A DNA stretch of 36,307 nt. Origin: Branchiostoma floridae (Eukaryota > Chordata > Leptocardii > Amphioxiformes > Branchiostomatidae). The position numbers and the translations under genes were made by a program. Shown piece by piece: positions 8,628 through 19,195 of this stretch. Below the pieces are notes generated by a model that was given only the letters and a program-made list of their open reading frames with translations, was not told where the DNA came from and searched no databases. Every line of letters starts with the position of its first letter. Position 1 is the first letter of the stretch. The DNA lies in NCBI RefSeq assembly GCF_000003815.2, contig NC_049985.1:19972626-20008932 (forward strand), written 5' to 3'.

Positions 8628-11018
8628 CTAATCATTAGCTTCAGTATTCTTTCTAATAGCAAAGCAGTCCTTGATATATTTGCCTATTTTTGCATAATGG
8701 GAGTTCTGACATCTAAATAAATGTGCAAATCTGTCTGTAGCATCGATTCTTTTGAAATATGTTGTACTTGCTTCGAGAAACGTAAATAATTCATTGCGTA
8801 AACTAGCGTATCTAGACCATTCCATCATAAAATGAAATTCATCTTCAATATGATTTGGGCAGAATGGACAGAACCTTTGGTCAGGGGCTACATTGTAGTA
8901 TCTGCCTGTTTCAACATTCAACTTATGGCTACTAATTCTTAACTGAGTTACTGCTTTGCGAATCTCAAAGTTATCTATATTATAAAGGTACATTTCTTGC
9001 TCATAACATTATTTTGATTTGCTAAGAAAAGACAGTTTTGAATTGTTTTCAATAGAACTAAACCACTCCTGTATGTATATATCTTGTAGCCTGGTGCGCA
9101 GTTGGTTAGCAATATAATCTGTTCTATAAGCCTCAGGTTTCGCCCATATTTGCCCAAGGCCGTGGTAACAGAGAATGTTCTCTACATGATAAATCCAGTC
9201 TTGATTGTCAGTAAATACAGTGTTGTATGCATCGCGAAGTAGCGAGTCCTCAGGTAAGTTTACCAAACGGTGCCAGTATTTAATGAGCTGAATTCTAGCA
9301 GATCTTATAAAGGGAAAAGGTCCTAACTCTCCTCTCACGCCGTCGATAGATGATTTTGAGTGGACTCCGAGTAGAGATTTTTGAAAACGTGTGTCAAGTA
9401 TGTCAAATTCCGGTATATCTAAAGGGAGGCGTGTGTTATCGATTGAAAATCCATCTTTTTCTAGATTAAGCACAGGCGCACATTTTAGAAACTTGTCTTT
9501 GTCTGATCTTCTTTCAAAATTAATCATATAAGTATGAGTTTGATTAGTACATGTGCTTTTACGGATCGAAAATGGAATACTATCGTCAATCTGAAATCTA
9601 CTCAGTAAAGAAGAGAAAACATTTTTTGGAGAAGACACAGGGATATTTTTCGATACAATAAGTTTCAGTGTTTTTGAAGTATGGTCAAAGCATGTTAACT
9701 CCGAGCCATACAAAAGGATAGGTTTTACAAATTTGTCAAAAAGTTTTTACCTAGCTTTATAGAAATATTTTCCGATGATAGAAGTGATTTTAATTTGAAA
9801 ATAGCTCTCATAGCTTTGGTCTTTAGAAATCTTCTGGCTGTTTTAAATTTACCTGAGGACGTAAGAGGGATCCCAAGGTATGTGTAACTGTCTGTAACTT
9901 CTATTTCACTATTATAGATAAAGAATTCTTTTGGCATTTTCTTTGTAGCACCCTTAGAAAAGATAAGAACTTTCGTTTTAGAGACATTAACAGTTAGCTT
10001 CCAATTATTACAGTATGTTTGTAGAGTGTTGATGCATTGTTGAAGTCCCTGCTTTGACAATGAAATTAGAGCAAGGTCGTCTGCCCAGGACAGACAATTG
10101 ATGGATTTAGAGGTTAAAGTAGCAGGGTCACATAAGTCAGGATCAAAACATTGCGGCAGATCATTAATAAACAGATTAAACAACAACGGACTAAGGTTAC
10201 AACCTTGTCTTACACCACATGTGGAAGCAAAGGAGTCTGATAAGCCATTCTCTACTCTAACTGCATAATTAACATCGGAGTACATAGATTTCAATACATT
10301 AAAGAATTTTCCATCGATGCCATAATGTAGTAAGTTATAGAATAATCCATCACGCCACACACTGTCAAATGCCTTTTTCATGTCCACAAAACAAACAAAC
10401 AATTTACCTTTCTTTTTTTGTGAATATTTTTCTATAAGAGATTTTAGAATAAAGATATTGTCGGCGGTGCGGCACTTCTTTCTGAAGCCGAACTGTGTGT
10501 CGGCTAGTAAGTTGTTGTTTTCTACAAAGTTTTGTAGCCTTGTATTTAAGAGAAGAGTGAATAATTTGGATAAACAGCTGGATAGAGCGATACCTCTGTA
10601 ATTGTCAACGTTGGGTTTGTCGCCCGATTTAAAGATGGGAGTTAAAATGTTTGTGTTCCAATTAGGCGGAAATGTGCCCTTATATTGAGAATGGTGTTAA
10701 AGAGAGTGACTAACGACAGACGAAACTGCTTTGAATTTGATCCATGCTTCAGCATGTTGTTTGAAATAGAATCCAAGCCACAGGCTTTCCCAGACTTTAA
10801 TTGTCTTATGCCATATAGAATTTCATTTATAGTAAAAGGAAAATCTAGCAAATTTGATGAATTTCTACTAAACTGTTCTAGCCGTTTAGTAATAGTATTT
10901 TCGAAATCTAAGTTGAAGTGTTTATTTTCTGTTAGATTATTCAATCCTTTAAAGTGTTCTGTTCATTCGGAGTTTGTGATATTAGGGTCGGCAGTATTTT
11001 TGTGTGTTTTTCCGTTGA
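8628..11018 (-). pseudogene. LINE ORF2, reverse-transcriptase half
   Basis: Reads from 11018 to 8628. The linker near the RT start (NGKTHKN) has an in-frame TGA at about 10963. RT motifs follow in order: LKSGKACGLDSISNNML, the GFRKK region (~10485), motif A FVCFVDMKKAFDSVW, motif B GVRQGCNLSPLLFNLFINDL, motif C LSWADDLALIS and motif D NVSKTKVLIFSKG. A thumb with KPILLYGSEL comes next, and a C-terminal Cys-His cluster CPFCPNHIEDEFHFM near 8850. This enzyme would copy element RNA at a nicked target. Lesions are a frameshift near 10682, a frameshift in the T-rich run near 9745, and an in-frame stop at 9009-9011. The polymerase Asp pair (ADD) is present, but the protein cannot be made whole. Confidence 0.9.
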
Positions 11019-11020
11019 CT

Positions 11021-11113
11021 TCTCTTCTTCGCAAGCTCCGAAGAGAACTACGTTTTCCGACTATTTCACAGACAAGTACACACACCGTTAGGGTAGTGAG
11101 CTCACCGTCACGA
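11021..11113 (+). repeat. 93 bp direct repeat, copy 1
   Basis: Identical by eye to 12012-12104. Starts TCTCTTCTTCGCAAGCTCCG and ends GAGCTCACCGTCACGA. The first 25 bases form an imperfect hairpin (CTTCG...CGAAG). Copy 1 sits exactly at the LINE/insert junction, which suggests that it marks the insert's end. Confidence 0.9.
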
Positions 11114-12011
11114 GTACGGTCGGGCATTTATTGACTCATCAGTCTCAACAACAGGACAACTTCTGTTATACACATCGGTTCATCAGTGTTAACAACAGTG
11201 TTAACAACTTCTGTTTACACATTGTTGTTCTCATATCTACGACTCCAAGCATGTCTTGCTACAAGCTGGCGACCGTTTATCCTGGTTGCCACATTGTTAT
11301 AGTCAATATCGAACTGAACGGTTAAACCGAGGCTCTGTCCAGCGGATGTTCAACGTATCCTGACTTGCATCTACCTCTGAAGTTACAGTAAGTCATCGGA
11401 AAGCTTATCGTTAACATAAGGCAACACATTGCCATAACAATGTTGCAAAATCAACGACATTGGCTATAAATAAGTACGCAGATACTTAAACATCAGCCAA
11501 GAGGGAGATATCCCACAATGACGCTTACACAACAGCATGAACAACACTGGGAGGAACAACACTCATGTCAGTAGGTCTAAGTTGCATACTTGCATATTAA
11601 ACTTCAATTCATAACAGAACGTACAAGAGGCCAGTATGCGCCACACAGGGGCTCAACTTCCACACACACATCTTCTGAATCCCACAAGCGGTTACTCTGT
11701 GAGCACAAACAATAGCGTAAGGGTTTGATCTCTCTCAAGATTGCTTAGAGACTAGGTTAAGTTACAACTGAGCTCAAAAGCTATAGCAGAAACAGACCAT
11801 ACAGTATAATTAACAACATGAGCGTCTTGAAGGCAGATATGTGAGGGTAGGGTTGGGTGGGAAATATGACCGTACTCAGGAAGGAGAAGCCACGAATGAC
11901 CTACATGGGAGATGGGGGAAAGGTCAGAGGGTAAATGGGGTCAGAGGGATAAGCATCGATCAGGGTAGGGGGACACGTGACTTGTCTGCTCAGCCGTCGG
12001 AAAACTTGAAT

Positions 12012-12104
12012 TCTCTTCTTCGCAAGCTCCGAAGAGAACTACGTTTTCCGACTATTTCACAGACAAGTACACACACCGTTAGGGTAGTGAGCTCACCGTC
12101 ACGA
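12012..12104 (+). repeat. 93 bp direct repeat, copy 2
   Basis: Identical by eye to 11021-11113 and 991 bp from it in the same orientation. The flanks differ: GAAT before and CGAAAAAGG after. Confidence 0.9.
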
Positions 12105-12778
12105 CGAAAAAGGATAGAAGAAGGGAGAGGGGTTAAGAAGGGGGGTAGAGACTGGATGACAGAGGGAGAACAGGCCTGACGCTCAACAGTATTTAACTCA
12201 CGGTACAAGTTGTAGTGGGCTAGTTAATATATAAGTTACAATCTGGGAGCTGGTGAGAACAGAAGGTGTAAAGTCTTTATAATGGCGTAAAAAGAGCTAA
12301 ACAGCCGCCGTAAGTTCATGATATAAGGTAATCCAAAGTTACACGGTGTTGGAACTGTTGACACCTCCTGGCGAGCTTTGGAGTTCGAGACATAACTTAA
12401 GTCCGTTCCGTTCGCGCATACAGCTCAGATCAAGGCGTTCGATTTACTAGTCACTCGCGGGTAATCCATCAACGTCATAGCGATACAGTCCTGACTGGTG
12501 CGATGATCATGACAGGATTCAAGTTGAACCGTCCGGCAATTGTCCCATGTCAACCACGCATGACTGCCACCACAGGCTTACGCTTCTCTTGTGTAGGTTA
12601 ATGTCTCAATGAAATCCACGTACGGAGGCCTCCATCCAAGTCCCGCCACACTTGTTGGTCCGTCATATTCATCAGGTACAAGTCCAACGTTCTCGGTTGA
12701 ATGTAAGGCCAACCCGGGGGTTGTATCTCGTACCGGAAGTACATCGACCGCACAGGGGATGACACTTCCGGCAAAAAC

Positions 12779-13168
12779 TTGAAGTACATCCACACGGGGG
12801 CTGACACTTCAATAAAGCCTCAAGTTCAAATCCACACGGGGGTAAGCACTAACAGTAAAGTTTCAACTGAGTCCTCACAGGGTAATGCACTCACGAGAGT
12901 GAAGTGTCTCCACACGGGGGAGCACACCTCAATACACCTTCACGTACATTCACATGTCAGGGAAGGGGGAGGGGTTGTACTCACGACAGTGAAGTGTCTC
13001 CACACGGGGGAGCACACCTCAAGTCACCTTCGCGTACATTCACATGTCAGGGAAGGGGGAGGGGTTGTACTCACGACAGTGAAGTGTCTCCACACGGGGG
13101 AGCACACCTCAAGTCACCTTCGCGTACATTCTCATGTCATGGAAGCGGGAGGAGTAAAAAGGCATGGG
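12779..13168. repeat. 90 bp minisatellite, three good units plus degenerate leaders
   Basis: Units starting GTGAAGTGTCTCCACACGGG begin at 12899, 12989 and 13079, exactly 90 bp apart. Units 1 and 2 share AGGGAAGGGGGAGGGGTTGT; the third is diverged at its end. Degenerate ATCCACACGGGGG modules precede from about 12788. Because 90 is a multiple of three, a 160-residue frame (12779-13261) stays open with HTGEHTSSHLRVHSHV repeats. I treat this as a repeat artefact, not a gene. Confidence 0.9.
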
Positions 13169-13261
13169 GGTGAGGGATGCCGGGTGGGGAGGATAGAACA
13201 AGGCGGGTGGTGGGATGGAGAGGGGTCAGGAGGACAAAGTTCCCCGGATAATAGCAGGTAA

Positions 13262-14460
13262 GAGCAGACCTAACCTTCGGGTGAGAAAACATTCCGTCAA
13301 AACAGTAAACAGACAACGGCCTTGTAGGATGGTATAGAATAGCTGTCAATGTGTCTGTAAGAGTGATATCGATAACATATAAACCAGGAAGGGAGGAACC
13401 TGTCAAATAAGGTATAGTCAGATACACCAAGGAGTTTCATTAAAATATATATCGCATCACTCCGTATACCTTGACAGCCAGCAATGGGCCTGCAAGACAA
13501 GGCTGCTGTACAAGAACTCCTTGGAAGCTCAGTCGGAAGATTAGTCCCACCAAGTGTCATGCATGTGTCATGCATATGTATCACACAAAAACACGCAAAA
13601 CGTCAAGGAAGGGTGTTAATTGTCGGGGGTTCTGCGAGAGCTAGAAGAGAAGAGGAATAAAAGGATATGTTCATAATAATTACCAGGTTCCCACAGGTGG
13701 GTGGTCTTGGATGAAAAGTTGTGGAGGGGAGATTAAACAATCGTAATTGTAAGGAGGAAGTAGATCTAGACTGACGGTCATCATCACGGTTGGGGGTAGT
13801 GGGAAAGTGACAGGCCGGGAAGTCTCCTCGTTACTGGGCAATCTCCCTCGTAAAGGGAAGAATGTGTGAAATAGCTGTGATCAAATTATACAGAGGCCAA
13901 TAATTGGATTAGCAAGCACAGTACCGTAGATGTAGTAGAGTGTTACATAAACAACAATCACACAGAGTGCAGGCGAATTGTAGTATACAACGGGAGAACC
14001 TCGCGTCAAAGTCCTAGGTATGCGTCAGGAGATGGGGCTGGGTAAAGACGGGATTGAAGGGGACTTAGGGAAGTGGGTAGGATGGATAGAAAATGCTAGT
14101 TGTGGCAGAGGCCGGGAAAGGTCATACCTGCAGTGAGAAACCAATCGTCACAAAACAAATGTCAAGCCTGGTAGAATGGCCACAGGACAGAAGTGAATGT
14201 CTGCGTAATGTCTCAGTACAAACAGCGGCTCACAAGGTAGACTAGCGGTATAAAAATCAAGGAAAGTCAAATCAAGGACATAATACTCTTCAGGTCAATG
14301 CACACGCAGATCCCTTGCTCTACATCCACTCCGTTTTCCTTCGTAGAATCTGCAGAAATTAGAACGGTCTGAAAGGCGTAAGTTAGAAAGGATCAGAAAG
14401 GAGAACGAGCTGCAAGAAGGTACATGTATGATTTATGCATATCAAGAATGTGCACAGGGA
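13262..14460. other. insert sequence, no feature recognised
   Basis: No coding or RNA feature supported. A small repeat TCATGCATGTGTCATGCATA lies at 13558-13577. Otherwise the sequence is unique within this window. Confidence 0.4.
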
Positions 14461-14511
14461 TATATAAAGTAGGATCCACTCAGCTCTATCTTGTTGGCGA
14501 TGTAGGGGCTA

Positions 14512-15241
14512 AAAACGGGATAATGGACTTACATTGACGTATTGGACATCAGAAAGCATTGACCGTTGGGTCAAATCCCCCTTTAAATCCCCAGCAACCC
14601 TTCCATTCAATATAGTCAAATCTGCTGAAGAACATACATCAAGCAGACATCTACCGTAATTATTTACTTTCACGTCTCTGTTGTTTCTGTTTTTAAAATT
14701 GTCGAGAACGTCTGCTGTGTGTATATCGGGGAAATCTGAATTAAAGTATGTTTCTATGATAGCTCCAGTTCTGGCGTTTAGATCACCTAAAATGACTATA
14801 TCACCTAAATTTGAAAATTTGAAAATATCGTTGGATAAGGAATCAAAGGGGTGAATTTGAGTTGATTTTGGGAAGGACTCAGGGGGAATATAAACATTAC
14901 AAAGATACAGGTCATTCGTAAGACCAAAAAAACTGTTTATCAAACTTACACCAAATCGTGTCAGGTGAGCTACTATCAAGTTTTGTAATGCCCTTTTTCA
15001 ATGAACTTCTGAAAATGACTGCAACCCCACCAGAATTACGCTTAGCCCTTTTATTACAACTGAAAACACTATAGCCTGCTAAGTTAAAATCTACAAAACT
15101 ATCTAACCAAGTCTCTTGAACACAAATCACGTCACTTTTGCTAACATAAGAGAAAAATTCAACATCACTGAATTTTCTACGACAACTTCCTTGGATATTC
15201 CAAGTTGAAAATATCAGAGCGGACTGTTTGGCCATCTCCAA
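14512..15241 (-). pseudogene. LINE ORF2, AP-like endonuclease domain
   Basis: Starts at ATG 15241 and reads toward 14512. Endonuclease/exonuclease/phosphatase motifs appear in order: FSTWNIQG (N-terminal Asn), VICVQETWLDS (catalytic Glu), NSGGVAVIFRSSL, LYLCNVYIPP, VILGDLNARTG (Asp/Asn pair) and DVQYVNVSPLSRF, where the terminal SDH would follow. The enzyme would nick the target for primed reverse transcription. A frameshift falls in a seven-base A run at 14926-14932. The VDY-type segment after LKGDLT looks deleted. The ORF is then cut by the insert at about 14511, before the catalytic SDH. Confidence 0.88.
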
Positions 15242-16002
15242 GATTTAAATTAGACGAAGGTAAGTATTAGCTACATGGAGTTAGCCGTAAGGACATGTCA
15301 ATATAATAAAGCAAGTTCCAAAATCATGTATCTCGTTCAATTATATCTTATATATGGGTAAAATCAAGTATGAACAATAAACGCTTCACCATCTCTCAAG
15401 AAAAGAAAAATGTGCTTTACCTCAGTAGTGTAGATGGAGTCAGTTTGTACAAGTTTATACAATCATGAAATCAAAGCGTTCCAGACTTTGCGAATGTTTT
15501 TTCCCATTTGTTTCCATGAGGACGACTTTAGAGATCCCAGCTGTAGTGTTGAGGGTTTCATGATCTGTAGAGCTATAGAACCTCCCGCTTGATGTCCTGT
15601 CGTCTGGTGCACTGCAGAATGGTGGCGAGAGGGGATCCTAGATCCAACAGGAACAGCGTTCGCGTCGACCCTGGCGCGATGACTCGTTGTTCCCCCTCGG
15701 ATCGGCGCTGGGTTAGGGACAGTAGACTGACTCAGTCCCCGGGTCGGGCCGAAGTTGTCACGTCTCGGGAGGTTGGGTTGGAACCTTTGTGGGACTTGGC
15801 GGTTGGAGGTGTGATGTCGGTGCTGTGGGCCCGTCATGGTGACCCGTTGGATGTGTGGCTCTGATGTAGCTGGTCTGGGGGGTTGTGTAAGCGTGTGTTT
15901 GACATCGGCCACCAAGTGTTTGGTTCCACTTCTGGGTTCAAGGTGAATCTGGTCTGGCAGGTAGAGATTCCTGTTCTGTGTTAGCTTCTTGTGTTTGATA
16001 TA

Positions 16003-16201
16003 CGTCGATGTAGGTTAGACATCCAGGTAATAAGATACGCCAAAAATAGTTACTCAAGCAACTGGATATGGTTTTGAAACGGTCAGACGTTTCGGAAAGA
16101 ATCCACTTTCCTTCGTCAGTGACACTGAAGTGATCTGCAAGAAACAGGTCTTTTATACTCTAACTATGAATGAAGACAATTTCAGATGTTCAATAGGAAA
16201 A
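16003..16201 (-). mobile_element. 199 bp ribozyme-bearing retro-insert with 16 bp target duplication
   Basis: Inserted in LINE ORF1 between the exact 16 bp duplications TCTTGTGTTTGATATA (15987-16002 and 16202-16217). It begins CGTCGATG and is nearly identical to 858-1055. On the minus strand it reads: A/T-rich start, GTATAAAAG (16150-16158), hammerhead-like motif (16082-16123), then to the terminus CATCGACG. The long duplication and the constant terminus point to target-primed insertion of a truncated Penelope-like long-terminal unit. No coding capacity. Confidence 0.85.
16082..16123 (-). ncRNA. hammerhead-ribozyme-like motif, copy 2
   Basis: Same 42 nt as copy 1: GUCA, CUGACGA, A, GGAAAG / UGGAUU / CUUUCC, GAAAC, GUC, UGAC. 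Cleavage would be expected after C at plus-strand position 16086. It sits about 27 nt downstream of the TATA-like sequence, so it would form the 5' end of a transcript started there. Confidence 0.6.
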
Positions 16202-18339
16202 TCTTGTGTTTGATATAGGTGAAGCCCGATGTTCTTGATATTTTTAACATCTCCTGGTTGTAGTCTCTAATGTTCTTATTTAGTACTGAGGTGTGGTTCG
16301 CCCCTCTCTGTAGCACCTGAGAAACCGCTACTTGTGCATTTGGGAAAGAGCGGCTAGTTGCTTCAAGCAGTTCACGGGTCTTTTGGATCGTTCCACAAAC
16401 AGAGTCTTGGTGATACTTAGTGTTGTCGAGATCATTTGAGGCGACGTGTAGAATCACTGTCTCGGTAGTCAGATCTGTCATGTTCCTGATGTTCCCAGTG
16501 GCGGCTGATATGGTACTGTTCCTGTGTAGTTTGGCAGATTTCCCTTGGAAGGCGCGTTCAGGGTCAACATCACGGAACAAAGAATCTGCAAAGATCCTGA
16601 CTTGTACACCATTGTTTTGTGTGTTGTTTGATCTGACAGCTGGTCGCGTGTTGGTGTGATTTTTGTCTTGTAACGTTACACCTTTGTTATGTGCATTGTT
16701 GGGTCTAACAGCAGGTCGCGTGTTGGTGTGATTTTTGTCAAAGGCTGTGTTGTTGTAGCGGTCGGTAGGTGTTCCGCTGTTCTTGTGGTTCCCAGTCGTC
16801 GCTTCATTGTCATGTGAAGTAGTAGCGTCGTGTGAGTTGGTAGAGTTGGCGGCGGCACTGTTGTTATGTTGAACAGGCACTGTTGGTAGCACGGCTGTCT
16901 TCTTTGCGGCGGCTCTGTTATGTTGAACAGGTACTGTTGGTAGTGCGGCTATCTTCTTTGTTGTCGTGTCGCAGGTACAAGATCCCAGCATGAAATCCAA
17001 TTCCTTTGATCTTTCAATCAGGACGCTTATCACTGAGTCCTGTTTCTTGATGATTTCTTGCAGCTCGGCGTTTGATGCCGATAAAGAATCTACTTTACAA
17101 GACATGCCACGAAGCCTTTCCTCCCACAGCCCCTTAGCTATAGCTGCATCTTCGGATTGCTTTTCCTTCTGAAGCACGAGGTCTTTATGCGCCTTGGATA
17201 AATCGTTGTGTAGTTTGGAGATTGACTTTCTGATGAGATTCCAGAGATTTCTGTGTAGATTCTACCTGTGCTGTGAGGTTCTTTAGCGTCTGCGCATGGG
17301 CTGCATCTCTTTCGTTGTCTTTTGCAATCAAATCGTCCTTCAGTGTGTTGAAGTTTTGAACAAAGCCAACAAATTGTTTTTGTAGATCCCCCAAAGTAGC
17401 ATCGCTACTGACACTGGCCGAGGCCGGACTGACTTTGTTATCTGCTCCCCTTTGTTTGCTATCGCCCTTGTCATCATCACGCTTCGCGCCAGATTCAAAC
17501 ACACGCTGTTCTTGTTCTACAACATCGCCACTTATGTGTGCTTCAACATGATTCAGATTTCTGGGCTGAGTGTTTTAGGCAAAGTTGGAGTTTCGGGAGT
17601 GGTTGGGCAAGGTTGATTGGAAGTTGTCTGTATCGAGGAGGTGAAAGTGAAACTGTCTACGGCGTCTCTTACGCTCTGGACGCCATCTTTTACACTAGCT
17701 CTCGTGCGCTTGTCTTGGCCGTTCACATACTTCTTGACTTCAGGGTACAGTTTTTCAGCCCACCATTTAGTTTCCTGACCTTGCACCATTAACCCCTTCT
17801 TTTTGCTGTAGAAGTGGATAGATAGGATGTCTTTACCTGTTTTCTGCGCGGTGTCGGGCTGAACAGATAGGCTAGTTGTGCCGGGCGAAGTTTTCCACAG
17901 GACGCTTGTTCCTTTGCCGTCTTCGAAGTCTTTGTTGAAGATGTCTTGATGAATCCGTAGCCATTTGTCCATGTCGTTGGATCGAAGTTTCACCCCGCAC
18001 ATTCTGGTCTTTTCCTCATATTCGAAGTCAAAGTTTAGCGATTCATCCAGCGGGACTTTTCCGATGTTGATGTTCCATGGATTTGTTGATTTTGGCGTCC
18101 TAGGCGTCTTCGGTGTTTTGGACTCAACACCCGTCATATTTCACCAATCTTATGTCGTTATACAATGAAAAAAGTCCCAAAAAGCTGTAGAATGATATCA
18201 CAATAAAGTACGATTATAAAATATCTAACTGGACTCACTCCATGAAGCCAATTATACCTTCTTGCTAAATCAGGCACGGAGAGCGTACAACGCGTGACCG
18301 TACTCGTCCGCCATCTTGGAGATTGCAATACAAGCCATA

Positions 18340-18739
18340 TTAACCCTCAGGGCCATGTAAAATGTATCAATGGGTGGAGAGTTTGTGGATGTTTCCCTGG
18401 GACTGCATCAGGGATTGCCTATCAGTTTAAGTCTGCCTGGGATTTCCCAGTTACTAAAAGGTCAACCATATTTTCTTTCACCTCCTCTAACATGTCCTGC
18501 TGTGACACTGGTTGCCTGTCAGAACATGTGGGGAAAAGCAAATGCCAGTCTCTTTGTGAACAAAATCAAGTCAGACCAAATGAAACAGTGCTGTACACTG
18601 TAATGCACTTACACTCACATCTAAGCTTATCTTTAGACTTATAAAATGTACATCTATTCTTACCACTAATATAAAAAGTTAGCACTTGAAAAATACAAGC
18701 TACATCATGTTACCTGTAAATAAGGCCGGCAATAAGATT
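18340..18739. other. intron sequence after the LINE
   Basis: Continues the interrupted tandem unit for about 12 bp (TTAACCCTCAGG), then unassigned sequence. Overlapping short frames at 18294-18644 have no recognisable domain. Confidence 0.4.
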
Positions 18740-19070
18740 AATTGTAAATAGGATCATCCTATAGCTAAATAAGCATGCTAATTAACTCCAACTTTGCATA
18801 ATTGACAATTTAGAATGTAAATCTCTACCAAAAGTAACAATATGCAAAATGTCATGTAAATCCAACGTTCCTGCAACCTACCGACAAAAAAAGAAAACCA
18901 TACCATGTCCAAGTAAAAAGATACCACATACCAAATATCATTACAATCCATTCAAAGATACTGAAGTTATGCTGACCACAAAAATGCAAAAACCCAGACA
19001 GACAGACACACACAAACATACCAAAAGCTATGCCAGCATTTCAAATGCAGGCAAAAATACAAACAATATA
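18740..19070. repeat. interspersed repeat family A, copy 2
   Basis: Matches 25570-25960: TACCAAATATCATTACAATC, GTTATGCTGACCACAAAAAT and CAGACAGACAGACACAC in the same order. Same orientation as 4900-5430 and 25490-25990. Confidence 0.6.
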
Positions 19071-19195
19071 GATTCACTGCATTCCAAAATAAGATACATA
19101 AACTTCAAAAACTCACGTTACAAAAGCATTTTATTATATATCTATTTTCCAAAATTAACAACATTTCAAAAACAACAATCTTCATTAAAAAATTT

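Larger units (their letters stand above)
11019..14511. mobile_element. unidentified ~3.5 kb insert within the LINE ORF2
   Basis: It lies between endonuclease residues ending PLSRF and RT-linker residues starting NGKTHKN. The ORF2 stretch expected between those points, roughly 200 residues, is missing, so insertion came with a deletion or replacement. It contains a 93 bp exact direct repeat (11021-11113 and 12012-12104), a 90 bp tandem array (12899-13168), and a stretch at about 11270 (TGGCGACCGTTTATCCTGG) that resembles an LTR-element primer-binding site. A TATATAAAG lies at 14461-14469. No transposase, integrase or polymerase could be read in it. It is probably a non-autonomous or deleted mobile element of unknown class. 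Confidence 0.5.
15463..18137 (-). pseudogene. LINE ORF1 with coiled coil and SGNH-esterase-like domain
   Basis: Start ATG at 18137. Part 1 (18137-17553) has a conserved-looking N-terminal domain with NPWNINIGKVPLDESLNF and VQGQETKWWAEKLYPEVKKY. After a frameshift, part 2 (17502-17185) is a coiled coil (LQKQFVGFVQNFNTLKDDL). After another frameshift, part 3 (17177 onward) continues the coil, then has Asn/His-rich duplications (KNHTNTRPAVR twice, LPTVPVQHN twice). An SGNH-like domain follows with VRIFADSLFRD, LHVASNDLDN and, across the 16003-16201 insert, PDQIHLE. Such ORF1 proteins bind element RNA and may act on lipids. The block I glycine of GDS is alanine here. Removing the insert and one duplication keeps the frame (1047 nt = 3 x 349). 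A basic, Pro/Arg-rich tail ends at 15463. Confidence 0.85.
8465..18333 (-). mobile_element. near-complete CR1/L2-type non-LTR retrotransposon (LINE)
   Basis: A two-ORF LINE lies antisense in GPCR intron 1. It is bounded by GCCATA at 8459-8464 and 18334-18339. In element order it has a short 5' UTR (18333-18138), ORF1 (18137-15463), ORF2 endonuclease (15241-14512), ORF2 reverse transcriptase (11018-8628) and a ~160 bp 3' UTR with AATAAA (plus-strand 8473-8478), ending in TCTATC. Two foreign pieces interrupt it: about 11019-14511 and 16003-16201. Without them the element is about 6.1 kb, typical for the group. It has only a handful of frameshifts and stops, so it is relatively young. A deleted sister copy lies at 179-345. 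Clade assignment (CR1/L2 group) rests on ORF1 esterase plus the RT and C-terminal look, and is inference. Confidence 0.88.

Noticed and set aside
11021-12104. Calling the 93 bp direct repeats LTRs
   Set aside because: They are too short, lack TG...CA ends, and no gag/pol lies between them.
12779-13261. Zinc-finger protein suggested by HTGEHT repeats
   Set aside because: No CxxC or paired Cys/His spacing; the frame is kept open by a 90 bp repeat period.
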